From Nymphaea colorata (Eukaryota; Streptophyta; Magnoliopsida; Nymphaeales; Nymphaeaceae): DNA of 64,000 nt. The notes under the pieces were generated by a model. It was not told where the DNA came from. It saw only the letters and a list, made by a program, of their open reading frames with translations, and made no database searches. Positions 36,281 through 47,576 of the stretch are shown piece by piece (the first letter of the stretch is position 1; each line of letters starts with the position of its first letter). A program made the position numbers and the translations under genes. Location: contig NC_045139.1 in the NCBI RefSeq assembly GCF_008831285.2, forward strand, positions 21,372,412 to 21,436,411, in the 5' to 3' direction.

Positions 36281-38077
36281 ATGGATTTCCAAGACTTAAA
36301 CCATGGAGGAAATAGATATAGTGCACTTGGACAAGCCAGCAAAGGGCCAGACCAGAATGAACACTTTCCACCCCTTAACCGGCGCAATGGGTTCCAAAAC
36401 AGAAGTAATAGGGGCTGGGAAAATCAGTTTGCTAGAGATCATGATCAAGATGGTGATGAGCTATCCGATCATTGGGAGGACAACCATGATAGACGAGGTA
36501 GAAGACAGCATGATAACCGGTCCAAACCAAAAATGGAGTTTCCAAAATTTGATGGCCAACAAGCTCAAGATTGGGTATTTAAGGTTGAAGAGTACTTCGC
36601 ATGTCAAGGCACTGACGAAGAGAATTGGATCATCCTATCTGTTCTCCACTTCGAAGGTGAGGCCATGCAGTGGTACCGCTGGTTGAAGCACACTCAACCC
36701 GACATAACTTGGGTCAATTTCAAGGAAGCTTTACTAGTACACTTTGGGGACACCTCTTTTACAAATTTTGATGTTGAACTTAAAAATCTAAGGCAGACAT
36801 CTATGGTTTGAGACTATCAAAGCCGGTTTGAGAAACTGGCCTGCATGGTTGATTAGGCCAAACTGTGCACTTGTGGGGGCATTTCTTGGAGGCCTCGAGA
36901 AAGAAATCCGAATAGAATTTCTAGCCCAAGAACCAACAGATTTAGTTGATTGCTTCTCCAAGGCTGGGTTGGTCGAGGAAAAGAACCACGGCTGTATGCA
37001 CTCAAGAAGTCTAACAAAACTAGCGACTTCAAGAAAAACAAAGGGAACTTTGGCAAAGTTTCTAAGCCCGTGAAACAAGAGGATGTTAGGCCAGCTTTTC
37101 GTGATAAGGTCCTGGTGCAATACATATTCAAAGAGGAAAGGGAGGACCGGATTAAGAAAGGACTTTGCATCAAGTGCAAAGAGAAGTGGATCTGAGACAC
37201 ATATGTAAGTGCTTCCAGCTCATAGTAGTTGAAGGTGATAGTGATAGTGAGGATTCGAACACTTCAGACGACGAGCGTGGCTGTAGCTACCCATGAGGAA
37301 CCAGCTGAGATCGATGTGGGTTGTCACACTATGGCTGAAGCAAACCACCTAAAGCCATGAGGGTGATCGGCACAATCAAGGTAGCAAGGTGACAGTCTTG
37401 TTAGACTCGGATGCGACACATAACTATATGAAGACCGAAGCCGCGGAAACTATTGGTTGCACCTTGTCTCCACACCGACCCCTTACTGTGGTAGTTGGAA
37501 ATGGGTCCCGTATATCATGCAAACACATCTGCAAAAAGAACCATTCAAAGTGGACCTCTTAGTGTTACCTATTGAAGACGTGGACATAGTCCTTGGGGTA
37601 CAATGGCTAGAGACTCTTGGGGTCATTGCTTGGGATTTCTCAAGGATGCACATGAGTTTTCAGAAAGAGGGAGGAGATGGGCAGATCACTTTGAAGGGTG
37701 TTGAGTCGACCATGAGCCCAAAGACAGCCTTGAAGATAATTGCTGCCCAACAACCTGCTTATTGGGTGATATCGGTAGCAACCGATGTACCTCCCACGGC
37801 CAAACATGACGATGAACAAGTGCCGGATGAAATCCAACAAGTCTTGAGACTATATCCCAATGTATTTGAAGAGCCTAAAGGATTACCTCCGCAGCGATCT
37901 TATGACCACCAAATCGTCCTTACACATGGGACTGAACCGATCAACGTGAGGCCATATCGGTATGGCTATGAGCAGAAATCTGAGATCGATAAATTGATGA
38001 AAGAGATGTTAGATAGGGGTATTATTAGTCTTCTTCGACGATATCTTGGTTTATAGTCACTCCTTGGAGCAGCATGT
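36281..38077 (+). pseudogene. Truncated Ty3 chromovirus-like gag-protease-RT start
   Basis: Gag starts MDFQDLNHGG and has the chromoviral capsid layout MEFPKFDGQQAQDWVFKVEE, FEGEAMQWYRWL, FKEALLVHFG (about residues 85-165). A stop follows at 36809, then frame changes. A zinc knuckle with CIKCKEKW...GHIC is split by a frameshift (37168-37212). Protease reads LLDSDATHNYM (about 37403-37435), where the catalytic motif should be DSG, so an Asp replaces the Gly. From 37457 a frame runs through VDLLVLPIEDVDIVLGVQWL and the RT lead-in GTEPINVRPYRY...EIDKLMKEMLDRGII. All sequence after that is replaced by the LTR beginning at 38078. No LTR of its own was found. Confidence 0.87.
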
Positions 38078-38249
38078 TGTAATCACCCCAATTTTTTCTA
38101 AAAGATTATGATGTTTTATCCAAGTGCGAAACTCAAATTTAAGCACAAGATTCAAATTCAAAATACAACTCTTAGATCCAAATAAAATCCAAAATACAAC
38201 TTTCAGACCTAAATTAGATCCAAAACCCAATTCAGATCTAAATCAAGCA

Positions 38250-38610
38250 TTTAAGACCAATTTGCCCATCCTTTCGACCAAAAACCTCCTTTTAGAGGGT
38301 GATTTTAGCCTTTTTGGATAAACAAGACCGATTTGCCCCTCCTTTCGACCAAAAACCTCCTTTTAAAGGGTGATTTTAGTCTTTTTGGGTAAACAAGACC
38401 GATTTGCCCCTCCTTTTGGCAAAAACCTCCTTTTAAAGGGTGATTTTAGTCTTTTTGGATAAACAAGACCGATTTGCCCATCCTTTTGACCAAAAACCTC
38501 CTTTTAGAGGGTGATTTTTAGTCTTTTTGGGGTAAACAAGACCAATTTGCCCCTCCTTTTGACCAAAAACCTCATTTTAGAGGGTGATTTTAGTCTTTTT
38601 GGGTAAACAA
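38250..38610. repeat. U3 minisatellite, 5 x about 69 bp (copy B LTR)
   Basis: Units built on CCGATTTGCCCCTCCTTT ... CCTCCTTTTAAAGGGTGATTTTAG, starting near 38250, 38322, 38391, 38459 and 38528. It is the counterpart of the seven-unit array at 56157-56640. Confidence 0.92.
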
Positions 38611-38909
38611 GACCAATTTATGACGGCCACTACGAGTTCGTAGTTATACCGTTGGACCTTGGGAGAAACTCTAATGTATTTACACTTGAAGTCTTAGAGT
38701 TTCTCTTGAGCTCTCTCTCTCTCCCTCTTCTCTCTCCATTTTCCTCTCCAACTTGGAGCAAACTACAACCCTCTTGGAGGCATCAACTTGGAGTTTCATT
38801 CAAAGGGGATTTCAAGTGAAGGTGTTTATCTTCCTCAGGTCATTTCTCATTAGAGGTATGTAATCATCATCCCTTTCATTTCTTTTTTTTCTTTTTCTCA
38901 TCTTCATCT

Positions 38910-39830
38910 CTCCATGGCCAAAGGAGATAGCACTCAACCTCTTTTTAGAGACAAGAGGCTACGCTCAAGTGCACCGGGAGCATGAGAAGATGAGATGATA
39001 TTTTATTTTATGATTAAATCATGTTCTTTCAAGTATTCTTGTTGTTATTATTTTTCATTAATATGTTCTTATTATTATGCTATTCTTTTTTCTTGAACAT
39101 AGTCTTGTTGATTGTTTTCATTTTCTCTTCTCATCTTCATCTCCTATGGCCAAAGGAGATAACACTCAACCTCTTTTTAGAGACAAGAGGCTATGCTCAA
39201 GTGCACCGGGAGCATGAGAAGATGAGATGATATTTTATTTTATGATCAAATCATGCTCTTTCAAGTATTCTTGCTGTTGTTGTTCTTTGCCTTCACGAAT
39301 ATATTCTTGTTGTTATTGTTATTTCTTTCTTTAATATAGCCTTGTTCTTGTTATTTTCTTTTCTCTTTTCCTACTCTCCCCATGGCCAAAGGAGATAACA
39401 CTCAATCTCTTTTTAGAGACAAGAGGCTATGCTCAAGTGCATTGGAAGCATGGAAGGATGAGATGATCTTTCATTTCATGATTGAATCATGTTTTCTCTT
39501 TTATTAAATATGGTATTTTTTTCTTTCTATATTTTCTTCTCATCTTCATCTCCCTATGGCTAAAGGAGGTAGTTCTCAATCTATTTTTAGAGACAAGAGG
39601 CTATGCTCAAGTGCACCGGGAGCATGGAAAGATGAGATGATCTTTCATTTTAATCATATTCTTTCTTTTCATTAGTACATTCTTGTTGTTCTTTGCTTCC
39701 TCTTATTTCCTCTATTCGTTATCTCCCCATGACCAAAGGAGATAGCTCTCAATCTCTATTTTAAAGTGAAGAGGCTATACTCAAGTGCACGGGAACATGA
39801 GAAGATGAGGTGACATATCATTTCATAGTT
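38910..39830. repeat. LTR minisatellite, about 5 units of 170-240 bp
   Basis: Each unit contains CATGGCCAAAGGAGATA...CTCTTTTTAGAGACAAGAGG and CAAGTGCACCGGGAGCATG. Units begin near 38910, 39145, 39380, 39553 and 39725. The other LTR has only two (about 55495-55770, inverted), which accounts for most of the length difference between the LTRs. Confidence 0.9.
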
Positions 39831-41476
39831 ACATTATGTCCTACCTCCTAATTGAACCTTGCACTTTCTGCCATCCTCTTTCTCTTTTGCCTTCCTTGAA
39901 TGTTGTCTATATATTTTCCATGCATAGTTGCTTGGTTTTCTACTTATATGTGAATGTATGGTAGGAATGAGAGTGTGGTTTGGGGACTCTTTATTTTCAT
40001 ATTAAATTTTGAGGTTGGGACTTGTCCAACCCGGGATAAACCCTCATGAAAATGTACATGTTAATATGCATATTCTTGTCATTTTGCGCTAGTTTCATTC
40101 TTAATCTTCCCATTAGAAACCCTGACGAGTATCTCGTTATGTTGCTTGTTTTCTTCCATACACAACGGTGGGAAAAATATATCCCTTACAACAAACTAAA
40201 TAATAACATTCTATTCTTACTTTCCAAAACATTTTCGAAAGGAACCTTCTAACATGGCCTTAGAGACTTAGCTTAGACTCTTGCATGAGTCAACCTCCCC
40301 TTCGGCCCACATTAAACTTGAAGTTGGTAATTTTAAGTAGTTTCTTGATTTCTAATCTTGTGAAGGTATGGATGTATACACATGTTATATACATCTATGC
40401 CAACATGATGACCCCCCATCTTTCTCTCTCTATGCTTTCACTTTCCATTTTATAAATTTTCATATGTGCATGAATACGTATGTACATGTGCTCCGTTTCT
40501 TCTCTTTCAAATATTTATTCCTCTTTTCAAGACAAATATCTTCTCTTATAAAATTTCTCATACTCATATATACATATGATATTTTTCTTTTTCTCTAAAA
40601 TATCTCTTTCTCTTCAAATCAATACATCTTTTTCTCTTAAGCTTTCATATATGTGTATATGTGATGGTATGTACACATGTATGCATATCTTTCTCTATTT
40701 CTCTCTCTTTCTTTTCATAAGAGTGTTTTATCTTTTGTATTCTTTTTAACATTCTCCTCTCACAAACTTTCCATTTACCAACTTCATTAGACCACAAACC
40801 AAGTAATGACCCAATATTGGAATCATGCTTGATGGTCTACAATCCCTATCCTTTTCAAAAAAAAACTTTTCCTTCTTATATATAATAATTATAACAACGA
40901 AATCTTAGATGTATGTTGTGGTAGGAATGACTCTAGTTGAATGTTGTGGTAGGAATGTTTTACATTCTTTCAATAATGTAAGATAAATGCATCCATGCAT
41001 TCTCACCCACTTTATTTCACTTATGATCACAAGCACCTCTCCAAAAGAACTTAAGCAAGATGGGATGGAGCTCTAGCTAGGTGTTACCCGAAGTAGAGCA
41101 AAATCTCAATTCTACTTAAAGTCTTAAGAGAACACTAAAGTGATTTCAAAATGATTTCATAAGTTTTCAAATGATATTTACTAGTTCCACTTTTTCCTCA
41201 AAACATTTCACATTTTCGAGCAATTCTTCAAGAATCTTTCAAAAGTTTGAAACATCAAACTTTCAATATTTTCTACACCGCATATAGAATTAAAAAGATG
41301 TTTAAGTTAAAACGAAATGCATCAATGATAAACATAGCCTTGGGTTGATTACCCCGGAAAGGCACGGGAATTGTCGATCCTCGTACCGACGGGCGAGTCC
41401 CTTTTCTTTCTTATTTCAAACAAAACTCATTTTTTTGAAGCACTCCAAACCAATAAAATTTTGGGATGCAAACAGA

Positions 41477-41494
41477 TGGCGACCGTGATGGGAC
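41477..41494 (+). other. Primer-binding site (copy B)
   Basis: TGGCGACCGTGATGGGAC lies two bases (GA) after the LTR end. The form TGGCGAC...TGGGGAC is usual after Tat/Ogre LTRs; which tRNA it pairs with I cannot say without a search. Confidence 0.7.
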
Positions 41495-42271
41495 CGTCAT
41501 CGTTTGGCTATGATTATAATTGATGCATTTCTACAAACTTGAACATCTCATATATTGCCAAGATAAAGCATGTTCCCTATTTTGGCCTCGACCCTATTGG
41601 CATTTCATTACATTGTTTGGTGATTGTGATTGTTTTCTTGCACATAGGACTAATTGAGGAGGATCAATCATGTTCACATATATCTATGATCACATACCGC
41701 CCTTCTCAATTTAGAAGTTGTTTGAAAACCATGTTTGCTCTTCTATTTTAATCATCAAACTTAGGCAACATTGCATTACAGACAACTCATTTTATATTAT
41801 TTCTCATATTTCAAAATTCCTCATACCTATTTGTCCCGGTCATCATGTTGTCGGGCTTGGTCTTTGGCGGTAGCATAAGACTAAGCCTTACAACTAGACT
41901 ACACCTTGGGCGGGAAAGCCCCCTTCGTTAGTACCATGAGTGGTAATTTATGGTATATGGACGAGTGATCAAGAAGAAGTTGATGAACCCTACACTTAGT
42001 TGCCTAAGGAAGAATCTATGCTTGTACTAAGCCATTTGGCTAAGGTATATAAGCATAATTGACATCGGATTATCGTGACACAAATTTATCTCAATTAGGT
42101 TCATATACCCAATTTTCTAAAAAAAAAAAATTTCATGATAGTTGTTGATGTGCGTGAAACCTTATGTGATGATTTACAACCTTATTCCACACATCTACTT
42201 CATATTGTCTTTGTCAACCTAGTCAATGTTTTCCACTAATTCAATCTTTATCTTTAGAGTCATCATTCAAG

Positions 42272-43322
42272 ATGTATTCTTTCCAACGTAGTGTCACATT
42301 TCCTTATGATCACATCCTCTTTGGGGAATGTCCCGAACGATCCACCTACATTTCTCTTGAGTCTAAATCTTTGGCTCCCGAATGGTATCGGACTTGGTAT
42401 CCTACCTTCTCTCGGATGTTTCCTTCTTACTTTGAAGAATGTGGGCTAGAGACAGTAGCAGCTGGAAGAATGCAGTCAGTTGATGGAAATTTGGTACATG
42501 CAATTGCCGAGCATTGGAACCCAAAGACCTCCTCTTTTTGGTTTCCATAGGGAGAAATGACAATATTACAAGATGAATTTACCGAAATACTAGACCTCCC
42601 TACCCCAATTTGCGACCCCAAATGATCTATTGGAAAAACAATTCCTTATGAACCCAACCAAGGTCAATGCAAATGACCTCATTGCTCACTTTACTGGACG
42701 AAAAACTTGGCCTTTAGTAGAAAACCATGAAAATCAAAGCATCAACATGAAAAATTTGTATAAAGAATTTGGAACCTATGTTGAACCTTCTACTCTACCT
42801 CGAAAAGCCATAGGGAGAAATCTATGATGCTCTACACAGTAGGAGTGACCCTTTTTACCGATGGAAGTGACCTTTTGGATGTCCGTATTGCCCAACTTTT
42901 TCGGGTATGGGGGCATAGAGGGACCCGACACTTGTCAGTAGCAATGACAGCCTTAGTCTTCCTTTCCTGAGGACTCACCCGCTTTACCATTGGAGATACC
43001 GAGTTCATTGAAGGATGCACATATGTTTTACAATTGTGGTTCCTCAAACATGCGGGACCCCAAGCCAGTTTATTCAGAAACACTGATGGATCATTGACAA
43101 CCTTGGAGCAATACCATCGTTTGATCGAGCAATTGAATGAAGGAGAGATCATTTGGGACTATTGTCAACGTCGGCAGAACCTACCCCGATACACTCACCA
43201 TCATCACGGGCGTACCACACTCTTGGGCCCTTACTTCATAGTTGATTATTGTGCTGATAGATGTATGAGACAGTTCTCTCAAAGGCAGAAGATGGTCTCT
43301 GTGCATGCACCAATTGGAGCTA
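42272..43322 (+). pseudogene. Ogre ORF1 (plant mobile domain / DUF7745-like), copy B left arm
   Basis: Begins MYSFQRSVTFPYDHILFGEC and continues LAPEWYRTWYPTFSRMFPSY, SVDGNLVHAIAEHWNPKTSS, FWFP (stop at 42548), EMTI-LQDEF, LLEKQFLMNPTKVNAND, LTRFTIGD and WFLKHAGPQASLFRNTD. It is about 95% like the copy at 51796-53015, with several frameshifts and stops. It ends at the fold-back point instead of continuing to gag. Function unknown; extra ORFs before gag are a feature of Ogre elements. Confidence 0.75.
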
Positions 43323-44417
43323 CTGCATACAATGCCGCCCATTGAGGAGAACTAAGGTCGAATTTGAGAATAGCTCCAATTGGTGCATGCACAGAGACCA
43401 TCTTCTGCCTTTGAGAGAACTGTCTCATACATCTATCAAGCACAATAATCAACTATGAAGTAAGGGCCCAAGAGTGTGGTACGCCCGTGATGATGGTGAG
43501 TGTATCGGGGTAGGTTCTGCCGACGTTGACAATAGTCCCAAATGATCTCTCCTTCATTCAATTGCTCGATCAAACGATGGTATTGCTCCAAGGTTGTCAA
43601 TGATCCATCAGTGTTTCTGAATAAACTGGCTTGGGGTCCCGCATGTTTGAGGAACCACAATTGTAAAACATATGTGCATCCTTCAATGAACTCGGTATCT
43701 CCAATGGTAAAGCGGGTGAGTCCTCAGGAAAGGAAGACTAAGGCTGTCATTGCTACTGACAAGTGTCGGGTCCCTCTATGCCCCCATACCCGAAAAAGTT
43801 GGGCAATACGGACATCCAAAAGGTCACTTCCATCGGTAAAAGGGTCACTCCTACTGTGTAGAGCATCATAGATTTCTCCCTATGGCTTTTCGAGGTAGAG
43901 TAGAAGGTTCAACATAGGTTCCAAATTCTTTATACAAATTTTTCATGTTGATGCTTTGATTTTCATGGTTTTCTACTAAAGGCCAAGTTTTTCGTCCAGT
44001 AAAGTGAGCAATGAGGTCATTTGCATTGACCTTGGTTGGGTTCATAAGGAATTGTTTTCCAATAGATCATTTGGGTCGCAAATTGGGGTAGGGAGGTCTA
44101 GTATTTCGGTAAATTCATCTTGTAATATTGTCATTTCTCCCTATGGAAACCAAAAAGAGGAGGTCTTTGGGTTCCAATGCTCGCAATTGCATGTACCAAA
44201 TTTCCATCAACTGACTGCATTCTTCCAGCTGCTACTGTCTCTAGCCCACATTCTTCAAAGTAAGAAGGAAACATCCGAGAGAAGGTAGGATACCAAGTCC
44301 GATACCATTCGGGAGCCAAAGATTTAGACTCAAGAGAAATGTAGGTGGATCGTTCGGGACATTCCCAAAGAGGATGTGATCATAAGGAAATGTGACACTA
44401 CGTTGGAAAGAATACAT
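43323..44417 (-). pseudogene. Ogre ORF1, copy B right arm (inverted duplicate)
   Basis: The same sequence as 42272-43322 on the opposite strand, plus the extra 48-base loop that encodes the continuation (EFDLSSPQWAALYA-like residues). It starts at the ATG complementary to 44415-44417. It shares the nonsense codon after FWFP but differs from the left arm in single-base indels. It lies downstream of the small conserved ORF at 44451-44690. Confidence 0.75.
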
Positions 44418-44450
44418 CTTGAATGATGACTCTAAAAGATAAAGATTGAA

Positions 44451-44690
44451 TTAGTGGAAAACATTGACTAGGTTGACAAAGACAATATGAAGTAGATGTG
44501 TGGAATAAGGTTGTAAATCATCACATAAGGTTTCACGCACATCAACAACTATCATGAAATTTTTTTTTTTAGAAAATTGGGTATATGAACCTAATTGAGA
44601 TAAATTTGTGTCACGATAATCCGATGTCAAGTTATGCTTATATACCTTAGCCAAATGGCTTAGTACAAGCATAGATTCTTCCTTAGGCAA
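44451..44690 (-). CDS. Small conserved ORF upstream of ORF1 (copy B)
   Basis: A 79-residue frame starting MPKEESMLVLSHLAKVYKHN, nearly identical to the frame at 53049-53303 of the other element except at a poly(A) run. It stops 33 bases before ORF1. Either it is a short leader ORF or it is the N-terminal exon of ORF1. No domain recognised. Confidence 0.35.
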   Translation of the reverse strand: MPKEESMLVLSHLAKVYKHNLTSDYRDTNLSQLGSYTQFSKKKNFMIVVDVRETLCDDLQPYSTHLLHIVFVNLVNVFH

Positions 44691-45038
44691 CTAAGTGTAG
44701 GGTTCATCAACTTCTTCTTGATCACTCGTCCATATACCATAAATTACCACTCATGGTACTAACGAAGGGGGCTTTCCCGCCCAAGGTGTAGTCTAGTTGT
44801 AAGGCTTAGTCTTATGCTACCGCCAAAGACCAAGCCCGACAACATGATGACCGGGACAAATAGGTATGAGGAATTTTGAAATATGAGAAATAATATAAAA
44901 TGAGTTGTCTGTAATGCAATGTTGCCTAAGTTTGATGATTAAAATAGAAGAGCAAACATGGTTTTCAAACAACTTCTAAATTGAGAAGGGCGGTATGTGA
45001 TCATAGATATATGTGAACATGATTGATCCTCCTCAATT

Positions 45039-45138
45039 NNNNNNNNNNNNNNNNNNNNNNNNNNNNNNNNNNNNNNNNNNNNNNNNNNNNNNNNNNNNNN
45101 NNNNNNNNNNNNNNNNNNNNNNNNNNNNNNNNNNNNNN
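45039..45138. other. Assembly gap (100 N)
   Basis: Exactly 100 N, probably a nominal gap of unknown size. It lies between the integrase C-terminal side (right) and the leader/ORF1 region of the inverted copy (left). A 3' LTR is required between these two by element order, so sequence of LTR length is likely missing here. Confidence 0.97.
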
Positions 45139-45239
45139 TGTTTTACAACTGGAAGAATCTAGATTGAATAGTCGATGTGGAAACACAAATGTTTGACATT
45201 GATTGGAAGATGAATACAAGAGAACTAGGCATAAAATTT

Positions 45240-46418
45240 CTTGAGGTGAAGGGCATTAACAGGATCGACAAATTCCACCCCATCAGCATCAATTAGTCGG
45301 TATGAATTGTGGGGCAAACTTCCTTAATGACATATGGACCTTCCCAATTTGGTGCCCACTTGCCTCGTGGTCGTCCTCTCAGGTACACTGCAGATCGTAG
45401 GACCGAATCATTCACTTTGAACTGTCTCTCGATAACTGACTTGGCAAATTGTCTGGCTACCCTTTGGCGATAAGCTTCAGCATGTTCAGCCGCTTTTAGC
45501 CTTTTTCATCTAGCAAATCGAGTTGCATTAGCCTTTTTGTTGATATTGAGTAAGAGGGAGCTCTATGATAGAAGCGAACTTCAAAGCAGGTTTCAACACA
45601 TGTAATGGTAGAACCACTTCTGTTCCATAAACTAGCTCTGCTGGAGTGGCATTTGTTGGAGTTCTCATAGTGGTGCGATATGCCCATAGAGCGTTGTGCA
45701 TCTTTTCATGCCAATCTCTTCCAGTTTCTACTGTCCGTTCCAAGATGCGGATCAGGATCTTGTTGGTAGCCTCTGCTTGTCCATTGCCTTGGGGGTAATA
45801 AGGAGCTGAAAAATGGTGCGTGATGTGGTATTTGCTGCACAACTGCCTCATCTTTTCATTCTTGAAATGTGTTCCATTGTCTGATACTATATCATGAGGG
45901 ACTCCAAATTTGCAAAGAAGATTTTTGTGAATGAAGGACACTACATGACGTCCTTCCACTGTTCTAAGTGTGACGACTTCTACCCACTTGGTAAAATAAT
46001 TTGTTGCAACAAGAAAATACTTATGGCCGTTAGAAGCTGCAGGGGATATCGGTCCGACTACGTCAAAGGCCCACATTGAAAACGGCCAAGGAGATGTCAC
46101 AGAATGCAAGTGAGAGGCTGGGGCATGAATTACTGGAGCATGCAGTTGACATTCTTTGCATCTTTTGACAAATTGGTGACAATCTTTTTGCATGGTTGGC
46201 CAATAATACCCTGCTCGAATTATTTGTTTGGTGAGGGTTTGGTAACCAACATGGCCTCCACAATCTCTTCGATGTGATTCTTCGATTACTTTCTTTGCCT
46301 CATCTTCATCAAGGCACCGAGAGTATTCAGTGCTAAATCCACGTCTGTATAATACCCCTGCTTGGATAAAGTACCTTGCTGACATACGTTGTATTGCTTT
46401 TTGTTCATTTTTAGACAT
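45240..46418 (-). CDS. Integrase (Ogre/Tat copy A)
   Basis: The main open frame is 46418-45528. The N-terminal zinc-binding HHCC module shows H-RRDCGGHVGYQTL...CKECQLH (about residues 47-95). The DDE core has MWAFDVVGPI (first Asp), HDIVSDNGTHF (second Asp) and QGNGQAEATNKIL (Glu), all intact. The C-terminal part continues beyond a frame change after about 45530, with AYRQRVARQFAK, RGRPRGKWAPNWEGPYVI (about 45320-45480), before a stop near 45290. It would insert the cDNA into chromatin. The frame change near 45530 may be a real mutation or a sequencing indel. The PWPFSMWAFDVVGPI form is typical of Tat elements. Confidence 0.9.
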
Positions 46419-46419
46419 T

Positions 46420-47537
46420 TCAGTCGGAATTCTCCGCTTTCAATGTACCTTTTGATGTCATGGTACTAAGGCGTATCCCCCCCTTGGATATGATGAACAT
46501 GCGCCATCGTTTCAAAGCAGGGTGTTCTAATCTTCCAATCTCAAAAGAACGGATTGCTTCATTGGTTCGAAAAGTGATGGTTGATCCTAAGCTCGCGAGG
46601 CCATCCGCAATAGGGTTACCTTCTCTCTTTACGTGAGCCAATTGTACTTCTTCGAATTGACAGATTAAGGAGGTAGCAATTTCTTGATATGGCACCAACT
46701 TTTCATCTTTGACTTGTCATTCTCCATTCACTTGGTTTATAATAAGCTGAGAGTCGCCGAAGGCATGCACTCTTTTCACTTGAAAACTCAATAAAGAACG
46801 AAGTCCTTGTATGAGGGATTCATATTCAGCCATGTTATGGTACATGGAAAATCAAGTTTCAAAGAGTACGTGATCATTTCGCTTTCTGGAGTGATGAGTA
46901 AGATGCCTATGCTTGCTCCCATCACATTTCTGGACCCGTCAAAGTACATCTTCCATGTCGAAACCATTTCCAATCTTAGTACATGTTCATCTGGAAACTC
47001 ATCATTTGTTCTGATTTCTTCGTACTGAGGGAAGTCTGCTAACTGATCCGCAATTGTTTGTCCTTTGATTGACTTTTGAGACACATATTCAAGATCATAT
47101 TGCATCAACAGAACTTGCCATTTTGCGATACGCCCATTAAGGAATGGCTGTTCCAAGATGTACTTGAGAGGATTTAGTTTGGAGAGTATCTTGACCTCAC
47201 AAGCTAATAAGTAATGTCTCAACTTCTGACACATCCAAACCAATGCCAGACAAGTTTTCTCTATTGGAGAGTACTTCTTTTCGTACTGAACAAAAGTCTT
47301 GCTAATGTAATAGATTGCATATTCGATGCGACTTCCTTCCTCATATTGTGCCAAAAAGCCGCCACATGCTGACTCATTTACTGTGATGTAAAGCAGTGGT
47401 CTTCCCAACGTTGGTGGTTTTAGAATTGGTGGATTTAGAAGGTATTTCTTGATCCTTTCGAATGACTGTTGGCATTCAAAACCCCATTCAAACTTGACAC
47501 CTTTCCTCAGTAGCTGGTTGAATGGCTCGCATCTCAT
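46420..47537 (-). pseudogene. Dual RNase H region (RH and archaeal-type aRH), Ogre/Tat copy A
   Basis: The first RNase H (47440-47030) reads LLYITVNESACGGFLAQYEE, YYISKTFVQYEKKYSPIEKT and ALVWMCQKLRHYLL; its catalytic Asp-rich start is ITVNES instead of the usual -D-S/A, as often in the degenerate RH of Tat elements. A second, archaeal-type RNase H follows: TWKMYFDGSRNVMGASIGIL (about 46900-46960), a one-base frameshift at about 46840, then MAEYESLIQGL, FGDSQLIINQVNGE, a TGA at 46717-46719 where Trp is usual, and KREGNPIADGLASL (46600-46640). Two RNase H domains in tandem are the hallmark of the Tat/Ogre lineage. Confidence 0.85.
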
Positions 47538-47576
47538 GGCCAGATTGGAAATGAATCGTCTGATGGATTGGATTCG

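Larger units (their letters stand above)
38078..41474 (+). mobile_element. Ogre-type LTR, 3,397 bp, plus orientation (copy B)
   Basis: Begins TGTAATCACCCC (38078) and ends GATGCAAACA (41474), followed by GA and a primer-binding site at 41477, which marks it as a 5' LTR. It is the inverse of the LTR at 53828-56827, but longer because its second minisatellite has more copies. The U3 array (about 38250-38610) has five units against seven in the other. The TATA box of the other copy is not conserved here (GTTATACC at about 38652), so this LTR may not drive transcription. The left flank is chromovirus RT sequence ending CATGT. Confidence 0.85.
41652..45038. repeat. Inverted repeat, arms about 1.67 kb, 48-bp loop, ending at an assembly gap
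   Basis: The left arm 41652-43322 and right arm 43371-45038 are inverse copies; the loop is 43323-43370. The right arm stops exactly at the N run. The differences I found are single-base indels (12 against 11 A at about 42119, GG against G at about 42510, AAAAA against AAAA at about 42634, an extra A at about 43439), not substitutions. The loop is ordinary ORF1 sequence, since it matches 51905-51960. The turn point shows the 6-base complement TAGCTC/GAGCTA. Confidence 0.95.

Noticed and set aside
43034-43345. A CDS running from ORF1 across the fold-back point
   Set aside because: Its end (TAYNAAH) comes from reading into the inverted loop; it is a junction artefact and not a natural C-terminus.
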